A stretch of 64,000 nucleotides of DNA from Leptospira yanagawae serovar Saopaulo str. Sao Paulo = ATCC 700523. GTDB lineage: Bacteria; Spirochaetota; Leptospiria; Leptospirales; Leptospiraceae. The position numbers and the translations under genes are program-made. Positions 35,825-44,826 of this stretch are shown here, one piece after another; position 1 is the stretch's first letter, and the number at the start of each line of letters is the position of its first letter. Under the pieces are notes generated by a model. That model made no database searches. It was not told the DNA's origin and saw only the letters and a list, made by a program, of their open reading frames with translations. Location: the NCBI RefSeq assembly GCF_000332475.2, contig NZ_AOGX02000044.1, forward strand, positions 40,912-104,911. Direction: 5' to 3'.

Positions 35825-37993
35825 TTATTGGATCGTAAAGTTGTTTGTGACCCCTTGGTAGGCGGTTATGGCTCCAGTCCATCCAGATTTCCAATGGCCA
35901 CGATGTCGAATACGGTAGGTACCTTTTGGATACGACTTTGTATCCCATGTTGTTGTGATTTTCGAATATGCGATCCCATCTCTTTGCCATTTATAAGTTG
36001 TGGATGGATCATTGTCACGTGCCACAACAGTCCAACTAGAACCATTTTGACGTTCAATATCAACAAAGCTACTACCAATTAACATATTGTTTTTAGGATG
36101 AGCGCCCCAAAAAACAGCCGTTACTTTTGCACCACTTGCATATGTCGAAGCCGGTTGAGTAAAAACATTTCCAAAACTTTTAAAAAGTGGTACGTCATCA
36201 AATACGACTCCAGTTTGAAATGTAACTTGGAAATTTGTGAGATCAGGAGGTGTAGGTCCACTTGGAACCGTTGTCCCATATCGTAATGCGTTTGCAAGTT
36301 TCCCGAATTCTTGTTCATAAGCTTTCAATGTATGGGGACCAAATTGAGTAGATGCTCCTTCATATTGTTGAGAAGAATACTCTTCTCTTGTTGTGAGATA
36401 GGATGTATAAGAATTAGAAAGTGCCGCAACAACGGTGTAATCATTTTCCAAAATATTATTCACGAGGGAACGAATCCTTCTCCCTGCCATTGTCGATACT
36501 TCAGCAGGGATCGCTAAAATCGATAAATTTCCAATTTTTATAATTTGGAGTGGGATGATTGGTGGTGTCCAAGGGTTCCCATCAAAACTAGCTACTCCAG
36601 TAGGAATGAGAACCGGTTTCTCCGCATGACAAAGTTTATACGACTCACTAACAGAACTTGGCCATAAAACACCAAGTACACCACCAAGGAAACTTGCCTT
36701 AAATGCATCTGCAGCATTTGAATTCCAATCGAGTGAATCAACAGTAGTTCCTTCATCAAAAAAATCAACTGATACAGCATTATCTTCAACACTACCCGCT
36801 GAAAATGAAGCTCCCATACCAGCAGGGCAAGTGGTGGTTCCCACACTGCTTACATATAAATTTGAGAAATTAACATACGTGTGTCGAAAGTCAACAGATC
36901 CCGAAACTTGGGTATTCGCTGATTGGTAAAGACTCATTGCCTTCTGGTATTGTTTGTCTGCTATGATATTTTGTCTGGCATAATCATTCACACCATCCGC
37001 AGGACCCCATAAATTCGGAGTTACATCTCCCGAATTGGACTGAGCAAAAGCTGCTACAAAAGTTTGATTTGCAGAATAATTTGTTCCTTTGTTTTTTTCA
37101 AATAAATAAGAAGCCAAACCCTTATTGTCTCCACCTATGAGTTTGTTTGTAGGACCCACGTTGGTTGGATGTACTGCAAACCAGTTCACCATACCAAGTT
37201 CTCTACCATCGGCAGCAACCAATTTTAAAACTGTCATCGTTTGGTCAACGTTGGAAGCATAAAAATTTCGTTCACTAATTGGGTTTTTATCATAAGCTAC
37301 AACGGAACGATTTTTACTAGCATCTGTTAGTTCCCCTTGATTGATATACACATTACCTGGCACTAAATTTTGATGGGCCAATTTGATTGATTTATAAATT
37401 CCGTTCACAATCACATCAAAGTTTTCTTTTATGAAACCTGAAGTGGTTGCATTGTATAAAAAATAATGTGAATACCCACCAGGACCACTATGAGTGTGTG
37501 TAGCTGATAACAAAACATTTGCTTCCGAATAAAATGGAGCAAGTTCTGAATCCGTTGCTATCTTTTTACTAACAGCTTGTTTGATAGACTGAAATATCAT
37601 ACCTAAATCAGCACTTACAAAGACCACACGTTTAGAAACATCACCGATGATATAAGCTCTCGACCAAAGGCGCATATAAATCCCTTCTGTCTTTTGAGCA
37701 GTTTCTGCAAATCCCATCATCCCAACTTCTGCCGCAGGTCCAGTGATATCGGCAATTCCTACACCAATTAAATATGGCGACGAACCAAGACTTGGCGCTA
37801 CAACACGACCCATTCCCCCATTAGATAACAGATCCGAACCATTTTCATTCGTTGTTTGTGTTTCATTTGCGCCAACTAAACTGAGTAAGGCGGAATTGGA
37901 TTGTGATGATTTTTTGTCGGAACAAACCAACAAAAAAAGGCAGGATACAATGGATACACTCACGCGAACCCAAGGAATCATTTTGGAATTCAT
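35825..37993 (-). CDS. Neutral ceramidase lipoprotein
   Basis: This 722-residue protein starts with a GGAGAGAG ribosome site. It has a lipoprotein signal ending at C24 (LFLLVC-SDKK). Neutral/alkaline non-lysosomal ceramidase motifs follow: GVGIADITGPAAEVGMMGFA, RLWSRAYI, LLSATHTHSGPGGY, the nucleophile motif AQSNSGDVTPN, and a C-terminal beta-sandwich region with TYKWQRDG and YRIRHRGHWKSG. It would hydrolyse ceramide to sphingoid base and fatty acid at the cell envelope or outside. It is divergent to a truncated endoglycoceramidase-like gene. Confidence 0.87.
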   Translation of the reverse strand: MNSKMIPWVRVSVSIVSCLFLLVCSDKKSSQSNSALLSLVGANETQTTNENGSDLLSNGGMGRVVAPSLGSSPYLIGVGIADITGPAAEVGMMGFAETAQKTEGIYMRLWSRAYIIGDVSKRVVFVSADLGMIFQSIKQAVSKKIATDSELAPFYSEANVLLSATHTHSGPGGYSHYFLYNATTSGFIKENFDVIVNGIYKSIKLAHQNLVPGNVYINQGELTDASKNRSVVAYDKNPISERNFYASNVDQTMTVLKLVAADGRELGMVNWFAVHPTNVGPTNKLIGGDNKGLASYLFEKNKGTNYSANQTFVAAFAQSNSGDVTPNLWGPADGVNDYARQNIIADKQYQKAMSLYQSANTQVSGSVDFRHTYVNFSNLYVSSVGTTTCPAGMGASFSAGSVEDNAVSVDFFDEGTTVDSLDWNSNAADAFKASFLGGVLGVLWPSSVSESYKLCHAEKPVLIPTGVASFDGNPWTPPIIPLQIIKIGNLSILAIPAEVSTMAGRRIRSLVNNILENDYTVVAALSNSYTSYLTTREEYSSQQYEGASTQFGPHTLKAYEQEFGKLANALRYGTTVPSGPTPPDLTNFQVTFQTGVVFDDVPLFKSFGNVFTQPASTYASGAKVTAVFWGAHPKNNMLIGSSFVDIERQNGSSWTVVARDNDPSTTYKWQRDGIAYSKITTTWDTKSYPKGTYRIRHRGHWKSGWTGAITAYQGVTNNFTIQ

Positions 37994-38298
37994 ATACTCT
38001 CTCCGAATCTAAATTTCTCAATCTAACTTTTTTTCGCATGAATCCATCCGAAGGAATCCCTTGGGCCAATTCTGGAGGATAAGTCTAAACGATGTTAAAA
38101 ATATGGCAATTAAATAATCGACAGCAGTCGGGTATTATTTGAGCAGTGTTCAGATATTGGGATTATTTGCCGATTCTTCGCAAACTGTCTTTTTGGTTTG
38201 GAAAAAATGATGGTATTAGTGTGTCATTTTTTAATCAACACATGTCGGCTAATAGTATGGAACTGTCCAGAATCGTGAAATGCGAGCCCGAGGAAACT
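37994..38298. other. Divergent intergenic region between ceramidase and GH5-like gene
   Basis: This 305-bp stretch holds an imperfect inverted repeat (38112-38140: AAATAAT-CGAC-AGCA-GTCG-GGT-ATTATTT). A possible 16-codon leader frame at 38091-38141 (MLKIWQLNNRQQSGII) has GGAGG upstream and ends on the repeat. Nothing else was recognised. Confidence 0.45.
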
Positions 38299-39303
38299 AT
38301 GGAACACCCAAACGAACCACGTTCATATAAAAAACAATTTACTAGTTTGATACTAGTCACCTTACATTTGTATTGTGCGCCCAAAGAGGAGGGGATTAAA
38401 AATCTACTTCCCTTATTACAATCATCAAATGTCACACAAGTTGACCCAGCAGTGACGAATGGAATTAGAAATTTGAATGTTTCTTCTTCCCTATTGCATG
38501 ACTTCAATTACATCGACTCTTCCGAAGAAAGAGAACTTTCTGTAACAAATAAATCCTACGGGGATTGGATTGATGCCATTTGGATCGACGGACTAGGACG
38601 TGAAGTATCCTTTCGCGGTTTTAATGTTTCTGGGAATGTAAAATTAGCAGAACATGGATTTAAAGCATTCCGGAATGCAAACGATGCGGAAGAGGCATTC
38701 AAGGGCCTCTCAAAAACAACTGGATCGAATATGATTCGTTATACGATTGCGTGGGAAGGTGTCCATCCAGAAGTTGATACCTTTGATGAATCTTATTTAA
38801 ATGAAGTGGTAACACAAATTAAAAAAGCCACTTCAAAACGAATTTATGTTTTGGTTGATTACCACCAAGACTTATTCTCGAGAAACCTCTTCAATCAAAA
38901 TTCATGGCACACAGGGAATGGTGCCCCACTTTGGATCACCAAAAATGGAAATTATCCAAAAGAATATTGTGGGATTGTTTGTGCTAGTTGGAGCCAAAAC
39001 AATTTAACAAATGAGGCTATACGAAGAGCATTCCGAAATTTTTGGAATAATGCACCCGTAAATACTTCAGCTGGTGTTCGTTATATGCAGACGAAATACC
39101 TCTGGGATGATTTGGATCCAGATGAGAACGAATCTTCGTCTTATCATTACGCTCTGATCGTAAACAAAGAAAACACAACCTATCCATTATCAACTTTGTT
39201 AGAACTCCAATCGAAATTAAACCAAAGGGTAATATCCGAAGGGAAAAGTCCCATTTATATGATTGGAAAAATGACTTACGGAGGTTATCCGAATGAACTG
39301 TAA
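38299..39303 (+). pseudogene. Endoglycoceramidase-like GH5 lipoprotein, truncated before the catalytic Glu
   Basis: The ATG at 38299 has a GAGG ribosome site and opens a 334-residue frame. A lipoprotein signal leads to a lipobox ending in LHLYC. The protein matches endoglycoceramidase-type GH5 up to about residue 265: FRGFNVSGNVKLAEHG, NMIRYTIAWEGVHPE, YVLVDYHQDLFSRNLF, GAPLWITKNG, AFRNFWNN and GVRYMQTKYLW. The expected continuation to the catalytic acid/base motif NEP and the second half of the barrel are absent; a short unrelated tail replaces them. So the enzyme is likely inactive, or the gene has been cut by a deletion. Alternative: a specialised binding protein. It neighbours a ceramidase. 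Confidence 0.65.
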
Positions 39304-39366
39304 AAGAGTTTGTATCAAAAACATTACCAATACAAAAATAAAAGAGATACAATAGAAGATACACTG

Positions 39367-39408
39367 AACCACCTAAACTCAATTTCCTTTGTTAAGGTGG
39401 TTTTAATT
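39367..39408 (+). terminator. Terminator after the GH5-like gene
   Basis: The stem AACCACCT / AGGTGGTT with a 20-base loop is followed by TTAATTC. It lies just downstream of the truncated lipoprotein. Confidence 0.65.
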
Positions 39409-39424
39409 CATTGGGTGTGATAAT

Positions 39425-40255
39425 TTATGTTTTTACGACATCCCAAATACCCGATTTTGCTGTCTCCTTCACATAATTCGTAAAATCTTTCGGTTTTTTA
39501 CCCATCACTTTCTCAAAATCGTCCACTACAGATTCATTCCTTCCATCTAAAACAGTTTCAAACAAATAGCGAATGAGCCAAATGGTTTCTTGGTCCAAAC
39601 CATATTCATTTAACATAGTGACGTATGCATCCAATGGAATTTCTTCGTAAGATATGGTCTCATTCAATTCCTTTGCAATTTGACCAAACGCATCTTGGAA
39701 ACTTAGTAGTGTTGGTCCAGTTAACTCATATTTTTTTCCAATATGAACATTTTTCACCAAAGCATCAACGGCAAGATCAGTTAAATCTTCCAAATCGACG
39801 AACGGTTCCGTAGATTTTAGTTTTGGGAAAATTACTTTTCTTTCTAATATCTGACCAAGGAACATCCCTTCACTAAAATTTTGAGAAAACCAACTAGATC
39901 GTAAGATGGTCCACTCCAACCCTGAGTTCTCAACTAACTTTTCACAGGCGAAGGCTTCTGGTTCACCTCTACCTGATAGTAAAACTAATCTTTTTACATT
40001 GTTTTTTTTAGAAAGTTCGATTAATTTCTGTATATGATGGATTGAATTTGGATGCGCCAAATCAGGTTGGTAAGAAATATAAATTTGGTCGATACCTTGA
40101 ATCACCTCATCCCATCCTTCTGATTTTTCCCAATCAAATGCGGGTATAGTCTTTCTTCCTCCCAATCGCAATGGATATCTTAATTGGTTGAGTTTATTTA
40201 CGATTCTAGATCCAGTTTTTCCACTAGATCCTAATATTAATGTTAATGGTTTCAT
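39425..40255 (-). CDS. NmrA-like NAD(P)-binding protein (atypical SDR)
   Basis: This 276-residue protein has the Rossmann motif LILGSSGKTGSRIVNKL at 6-22. Its later blocks NVKRLVLLSGRGEP, EWTILRSSWFSQNF and YELTGPTLLSFQDAFGQIAKEL are typical of the NmrA/QOR2-type SDR family. It is 26 bp downstream of the AraC gene and probably co-transcribed and controlled by it. Substrate or redox-sensor role is unknown. Confidence 0.84.
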   Translation of the reverse strand: MKPLTLILGSSGKTGSRIVNKLNQLRYPLRLGGRKTIPAFDWEKSEGWDEVIQGIDQIYISYQPDLAHPNSIHHIQKLIELSKKNNVKRLVLLSGRGEPEAFACEKLVENSGLEWTILRSSWFSQNFSEGMFLGQILERKVIFPKLKSTEPFVDLEDLTDLAVDALVKNVHIGKKYELTGPTLLSFQDAFGQIAKELNETISYEEIPLDAYVTMLNEYGLDQETIWLIRYLFETVLDGRNESVVDDFEKVMGKKPKDFTNYVKETAKSGIWDVVKT

Positions 40256-40281
40256 GCCATTAGCTTAACAAAGATATAAAA

Positions 40282-41088
40282 TTAAAAATTGGACAAACCC
40301 GACATTGATTCTTTTTTTTCTCTGAATTGAAATGGTTTTTCTTTCGTAAATGATTTAAACTGTCTGATAAAATGAGATTGGTCAGAGTAACCATTATCAT
40401 AGGCGATCTCAGTTAATTTTGTATTTTCTTCATCTTTTAATTCTTGTAAGCTTGTTTGAAAACGAATGATCGTCGCAAATTGTTTTGGTGTTAAACCTAC
40501 ATATTGTTGGAATTTCCGTTGCAAAGTCCGTTCCGACATTCCAAGCGAACTTGCAATCCTTTTGATCTCACAATTCCCATTTGAGTTCAATATTGTTTCC
40601 ATACATGTTTGTAATGTGATGTCAGGGGTAAAATTTATAGATTTGTTTAATAAAAATCGAAAGATTGCATCCTTTGCTATCTCAGTTGAATGTTTGTGAA
40701 TTGAGATTTCAAAATAAGATTCACTTTGCCATTCTGATTTTGGAATGGTCCAACATGAATTCGTAAGTTCTCTTATCGGGATTCCAAATGTTGCTCCAAT
40801 GAAACTAGGAAAAAGTTGCACCATCATAAAAAAAAATGGACCTTCTATTTCAATCTGAATTGGTTCTAAAGTTTGCCCATAGATAAAAACAGGTTCCATT
40901 TCTTTTGAAAGATTTCCAACGATGACTCGAACAGGTGAACGTGAATGAAAAAACGCAAGTCCAGGAATACCATCTGCAAAAAAAGAAAGGGTTTCCTTTT
41001 TCTGATGATTTGATTCATAGATGTAAAGGTCTTTTGCCACATATTTTAATTCTTTTGGAATTTTTCCTTTTGTTATGTGGATTTTCAT
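40282..41088 (-). CDS. AraC family transcriptional regulator
   Basis: This 268-residue protein has a divergent N-terminal ligand domain (about 1-150). A C-terminal double HTH reads CEIKRIASSLGMSERTLQRKFQQYVGLTPKQFATIIRFQTS and IAYDNGYSDQSHFIRQFKSFTKEKPFQFR. It sits 26 bp upstream of the NmrA-like gene, which is its likely target. The divergent luciferase-like gene may also respond. Confidence 0.87.
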   Translation of the reverse strand: MKIHITKGKIPKELKYVAKDLYIYESNHQKKETLSFFADGIPGLAFFHSRSPVRVIVGNLSKEMEPVFIYGQTLEPIQIEIEGPFFFMMVQLFPSFIGATFGIPIRELTNSCWTIPKSEWQSESYFEISIHKHSTEIAKDAIFRFLLNKSINFTPDITLQTCMETILNSNGNCEIKRIASSLGMSERTLQRKFQQYVGLTPKQFATIIRFQTSLQELKDEENTKLTEIAYDNGYSDQSHFIRQFKSFTKEKPFQFREKKESMSGLSNF

Positions 41089-41264
41089 TTTTTTTATGAA
41101 ATAACTCTTTCAAAAAACTATGTTTGCTTAGACAAAGAGAAGCATCAAATCGATTTCATTTTTTATACTATTTTTTTGAAAACTTGATTTTTGTCACATA
41201 ACAGGCGTATCCGATTCTAAACTTACTTTTAAATTTGAAAGATTTCGCCATTTACAGAAATGAT

Positions 41265-41281
41265 CACGATCTGAAATCGTG
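41265..41281 (+). promoter_or_regulatory. Inverted repeat at the 5' end of the luciferase-like gene
   Basis: CACGAT-ctgaa-ATCGTG ends ten bases before the ATG at 41291. It could be an operator or a leader hairpin over the translation start, where no normal ribosome site is seen. Confidence 0.4.
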
Positions 41282-41290
41282 TAATTGCAC

Positions 41291-42295
41291 ATGGAATTTT
41301 CAATCTTAGATTTAGTTTTTATCAACCAAGGGGAAACTCCACGGGATGCAATCCAAAACAGTGTCCAGATTGCAAAAGCTTCTGAATCATTGGGATACAA
41401 TCGAATTTGGATCGCTGAACATCATAATTTCCCTTCGATTGCCAGTGCAGCCACTTCAGTAGTCATCGGTCATATTGCTAGTCATACAAAAAGAATTCGA
41501 GTGGGAGCTGGTGGAATCATGTTACCCAACCATTCTCCGCTAGTCATCGCAGAACAATTTGGAACTTTAGAAAGTTTATACCCAAATCGAATTGATTTAG
41601 GATTGGGGAGAGCACCTGGAACTGACCAACTCACCTTACGAGCATTACGCAGAGATCCCATGGCTTCTCAACATTTTCCAGAAGATGTGAAAGAATTACT
41701 CGAATACTTATCCTCTGATCGTGAAGAAGGAAAAGTAAATGCTATCCCTGGATTTGGAACCAATGTGCCTGTTTGGATATTAGGTTCAAGTTTGTTTGGC
41801 GCCCAACTGGCTGCATTACTCGGATTACCATTTGCGTTTGCTTCACATTTTGCTCCCACTCATCTGAAGGATGCCGTTACAATTTACCAAAAACAATTTA
41901 GACCTTCTCAATACTTGGGCAAACCGTATGTAATGATGGCAATGAATGTCGTTGCCGCTGATACGGAAGAAGAAGCAAAATTTTTATTCACAAGTGTTGA
42001 ACAGTCCTTCCTTGGAATTTTAAGAAACAAACGAACCCCTTTCCCTCCACCGGTATCCAATATGGATTCTCTTTGGTCAGAAGCTGAAAAACAAATGGCC
42101 CAACAAATGTTATCAATTTCTGCAGTTGGTACACAAGAAACCATCATCTCCAAAATCAAAGATTTAACAGATGGGCTAAATATTAACGAAATTATGGTTG
42201 TCTCTTCCATTTACGAAATCAAAAAAAGAATTCACTCATTGGAATTGTTAATGGCAATTAAAGATGAAATCACAACGAAGGTTTCAGTAAAGTAA
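41291..42295 (+). CDS. LLM class flavin-dependent monooxygenase (luciferase-like)
   Basis: The ATG at 41291 ([17 protein letters not shown]) gives 334 residues. A TTG two codons upstream is less likely. It belongs to the MsnO8-type luciferase-like group, with blocks [73 protein letters not shown]. It would use reduced FMN and O2 on an unknown organic substrate. No flavin reductase gene lies beside it. It is divergent to the AraC operon. Confidence 0.87.
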   Translation: MEFSILDLVFINQGETPRDAIQNSVQIAKASESLGYNRIWIAEHHNFPSIASAATSVVIGHIASHTKRIRVGAGGIMLPNHSPLVIAEQFGTLESLYPNRIDLGLGRAPGTDQLTLRALRRDPMASQHFPEDVKELLEYLSSDREEGKVNAIPGFGTNVPVWILGSSLFGAQLAALLGLPFAFASHFAPTHLKDAVTIYQKQFRPSQYLGKPYVMMAMNVVAADTEEEAKFLFTSVEQSFLGILRNKRTPFPPPVSNMDSLWSEAEKQMAQQMLSISAVGTQETIISKIKDLTDGLNINEIMVVSSIYEIKKRIHSLELLMAIKDEITTKVSVK

Positions 42296-42382
42296 CAACC
42301 TTTTTTCCTTGTTTTTCTCTTTATTTTTGATTCTATCTTTCCAAAGGATTGTCTTTGGTTTCTTGGCAATCAGGAAGGAACG

Positions 42383-43405
42383 GTGAAACAACCTATCTCT
42401 ATTTACCTTTGGATTTGTTTTTGTATTTTCGTTTTTGGATCTTGCGAAAGGGGATACATACGATCTAACTTAAAAGAAAAATTCCAGAAGAAAATGAAGG
42501 AGTTACCTGCTCCTAAATCATCTACCGATTTAGCAAGTCCCATCACACTTCCAGGTGATTATGTATTTTCTTTAAACCACAAAGATCAAATTCGTTATTA
42601 TAAAATCCATGTTCCCAAATCTTACTCAGGCGACAAGTTAGTCCCCCTCTTATTCGTGTTTCATGGTGGTGGTGGGGATATGGAAATCCAATCAAATGAA
42701 GAATATTACCATCAAATTACGAAGTCCGAGGAACTTGGACATATTGTCATTTTTCCCAATGGTTATAGTGTATACCAATCAGGAAAGATCGCAACTTGGA
42801 ATGCAGGGAATTGTTGTGGAGAGGCAAAAAAAATAAATAGTGATGATATAGGTTTTGTCAAAGCCATTTTAGTTCATGTAAAACAAACATTAAAGGTTGA
42901 TTCCAAAAAAATCTTTTCAACGGGTATGTCAAATGGCGCAATGATGTCATACCAACTTGCCTGTTCAATGACAGACGAATTTTTAGCCATTACTGCCGTT
43001 GCAGGAACTGATAATACCATTGATTGCCGGCCAACGAAACCAATTTCGATTTTTCATATCCATGCAAAAAACGATGACAAAGTTTTATTTTATGGTGGAG
43101 CAGGTTCCAGTTTTACTGACAGGACTCTCATTACAGATTTTGTTTCGGTTCCAAAAACGATATCCAAATGGGTAGAGTTCAATGGATGTAATCCGAAACC
43201 AAACATAGTTCTCAATACAGAAGAAGTCAAATGTGAAGAATATTCTGAATGCAAAGGTGGCGTCAAAGTGAAACTTTGTGTTACGGAAGACGGAGGACAT
43301 TCTTGGCCCGGTGGGAAAAAACCCTCTATTTTGTTAGGCGGAGGGCCACCTTCAAAAGCAATCATTGCCAACGATGTTATGTGGGATTTTTTTAATTCTC
43401 TATAA
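42383..43405 (+). CDS. PHB-depolymerase/feruloyl-esterase-like lipoprotein
   Basis: Starts with GTG after AGGAAGGAA. The 340-residue protein has a lipoprotein signal with lipobox FGSC (Cys21). An alpha/beta-hydrolase esterase domain follows, with VPLLFVFHGGGGD (oxyanion), nucleophile motif STGMSNGAMMSYQLAC, HAKNDDKV (Asp region) and the final histidine in GGHSWPGG. It fits the PHB depolymerase/LpqC (CE1-like) esterase family. It probably cleaves ester-linked polymers outside or at the envelope. The stop overlaps a long AT-rich inverted repeat. Confidence 0.86.
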   Translation: MKQPISIYLWICFCIFVFGSCERGYIRSNLKEKFQKKMKELPAPKSSTDLASPITLPGDYVFSLNHKDQIRYYKIHVPKSYSGDKLVPLLFVFHGGGGDMEIQSNEEYYHQITKSEELGHIVIFPNGYSVYQSGKIATWNAGNCCGEAKKINSDDIGFVKAILVHVKQTLKVDSKKIFSTGMSNGAMMSYQLACSMTDEFLAITAVAGTDNTIDCRPTKPISIFHIHAKNDDKVLFYGGAGSSFTDRTLITDFVSVPKTISKWVEFNGCNPKPNIVLNTEEVKCEEYSECKGGVKVKLCVTEDGGHSWPGGKKPSILLGGGPPSKAIIANDVMWDFFNSL

Positions 43406-43462
43406 TTAAATTGGAAATCTTCCATTAGCTTTCCTGAATTAATTAAAATTATTTAATTATAG
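43400..43462. repeat. 12-bp inverted repeat spanning two convergent stops
   Basis: CTATAATTAAAT (43400-43411) and ATTTAATTATAG (43451-43462) are exact reverse complements 39 bp apart and overlap the stop codons of the esterase and the CWC gene. A smaller GGAAA/TTTCC pair lies inside. It may work as a bidirectional terminator. Confidence 0.55.
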
Positions 43463-43738
43463 TTGCCATGGTAGATCCAAAAGCCTACGAGTCATTCTGT
43501 ATTCGAAGGCCAAAACTTCCATACACTGGAAACACAAACAGTCGTTATATTGTATTGCCAAATATTCAGTTTCAGCTTTCGTCAACTGAACATTTGTACA
43601 TTGGCAAAGTTGGATGGAACCAACTTTGCATTCGAATATTCGCAAACAATGAGGACAAATTTTATCTTCGTGTTTCCTATTCAAATTTTGATTTTCATTT
43701 GGATTTGGAACGTCTTGTGAATTTACAATCTCTTTCAT
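43457..43738 (-). CDS. Cysteine-rich CWC family protein
   Basis: This 93-residue protein has eight Cys residues in the CWC pattern CPHCLRIFECKVGSIQLCQCTNVQL...CLCFQCMEVL, predicted to bind metal. The start has TTAGGAG upstream. The cytoplasmic small family has no known function. It is divergent to a short plus-strand frame. Confidence 0.8.
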   Translation of the reverse strand: MKEIVNSQDVPNPNENQNLNRKHEDKICPHCLRIFECKVGSIQLCQCTNVQLTKAETEYLAIQYNDCLCFQCMEVLAFEYRMTRRLLDLPWQL

Positions 43739-43753
43739 GATGCGACTCCTAAT

Positions 43754-43969
43754 TTGTTTGAATCACATCAATGGTACAATGGTGATCCGGCTAAATTGTC
43801 CGGGACCCTTTCTATGAAAGAACGAATGATCGTGTACGGGCGAATCATTTGTGGGAAGATCCGACTTTTTCAAACCAAAGATGAAGGAATGAAATTTACG
43901 GTTGCACCGTCAGTTGAGGAATTGCACCTCATTCCTCCCGGAATGGTATTCAGAGAACTAGATGCCTAA
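43754..43969 (+). CDS. Small hypothetical protein
   Basis: A TTG start would give 71 residues with protein-like composition (GRIICGKIRLFQTKDEGMKFTVAPSVEELHLIPPGMVFRELDA). No good ribosome site precedes it and no upstream ATG exists in frame, so the start is uncertain. It may be translated from an unusual start or be a remnant. No family recognised. Confidence 0.4.
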   Translation: MFESHQWYNGDPAKLSGTLSMKERMIVYGRIICGKIRLFQTKDEGMKFTVAPSVEELHLIPPGMVFRELDA

Positions 43970-44044
43970 GTTTTGTCAATTCAGTGTTTTTAAAATCGAT
44001 TAGATTTCCTTTAAAAACTACATTAAATCACTTATCCTTTAACT

Positions 44045-44821
44045 TCAATTCTCAGGGATTACTTTTTCCTGTGATAGGGAATGGGTTTCGTTTGGCATTT
44101 GGTCTTTTAAAAGGACACCAGATTTTTTCTGTGCCAAAGATTCCTGAATCAGATACATTGTTTTTTTCACTGCAAGAGGAATGGGAAGGCCCATAGGTCT
44201 CACATTTGAGATACAATTCCGACTTTCATCCGTATTACCCAATTTCGGCTCATAAGTTAAATAAATTCCTAAACTATCGGCAGCGCTGAGTCCTGGTCTT
44301 TCCCCAATGATTACAAGACAAATTTTTGCACGTAATCTTTCAGCAATTTCATCACCAAGGGCAACCCTACCCCATTTTGCGATGACGAGTGGAGAAAGAT
44401 TCAATTTTGTTTTTTGAATTTCTGCAAACAAAAGTTCTAAAAAAGGTATTAAGTTTTCATCGATCGCTTCAGCTGACAATCCATCAATGCACACAATGCT
44501 TAAATCAGATCCGTTTTGTGTTGGTATTAAATCTACATTTGATCCTTCTAAAAGACTTCGTCCCAAATCTGGCCTTAATAAATATTCTTGTTTGGAAGAT
44601 ACTTTACTTTTTACAAAAATGTTTTTGATTCCATATTTTGAAGAAAGTTGATTTGTTTGTTCTTCGATCAATTCCCAATTCGGCTCAAGTAAAACAGCAT
44701 CCTTTGCCTTGGCATGGTCTAAACGAAACTTTAACATTTCATTGGTGGAAATTGAACCACCTGACCGATTTAAACCAATCCTTGCTTGAGTGAATTGTTT
44801 CCATTTCTCCAAACTTGACAT
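44045..44821 (-). CDS. eutC: Ethanolamine ammonia-lyase small subunit
   Basis: This 258-residue protein matches EutC: WKQFTQARIGLNRSGGSISTNEMLKFRLDHAKAKDAV at the N-terminus, DGLSAEAI, IAKWGRVALGDEIAERLRAKICLVIIGERPGLSAADSLGIYLTY and the conserved C-terminal SNVRP region. With EutB it forms the B12-dependent lyase that splits ethanolamine to acetaldehyde and ammonia. It starts 5 bp after eutB. Its cobalamin must be adenosylated elsewhere. No shell or transport genes are nearby. Confidence 0.93.
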   Translation of the reverse strand: MSSLEKWKQFTQARIGLNRSGGSISTNEMLKFRLDHAKAKDAVLLEPNWELIEEQTNQLSSKYGIKNIFVKSKVSSKQEYLLRPDLGRSLLEGSNVDLIPTQNGSDLSIVCIDGLSAEAIDENLIPFLELLFAEIQKTKLNLSPLVIAKWGRVALGDEIAERLRAKICLVIIGERPGLSAADSLGIYLTYEPKLGNTDESRNCISNVRPMGLPIPLAVKKTMYLIQESLAQKKSGVLLKDQMPNETHSLSQEKVIPEN

Positions 44822-44826
44822 TAAAT

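Noticed and set aside
43984..44196. Plus-strand 70-codon frame over the end of eutC
   Set aside because: It is an antisense shadow of eutC with no supporting ribosome site.
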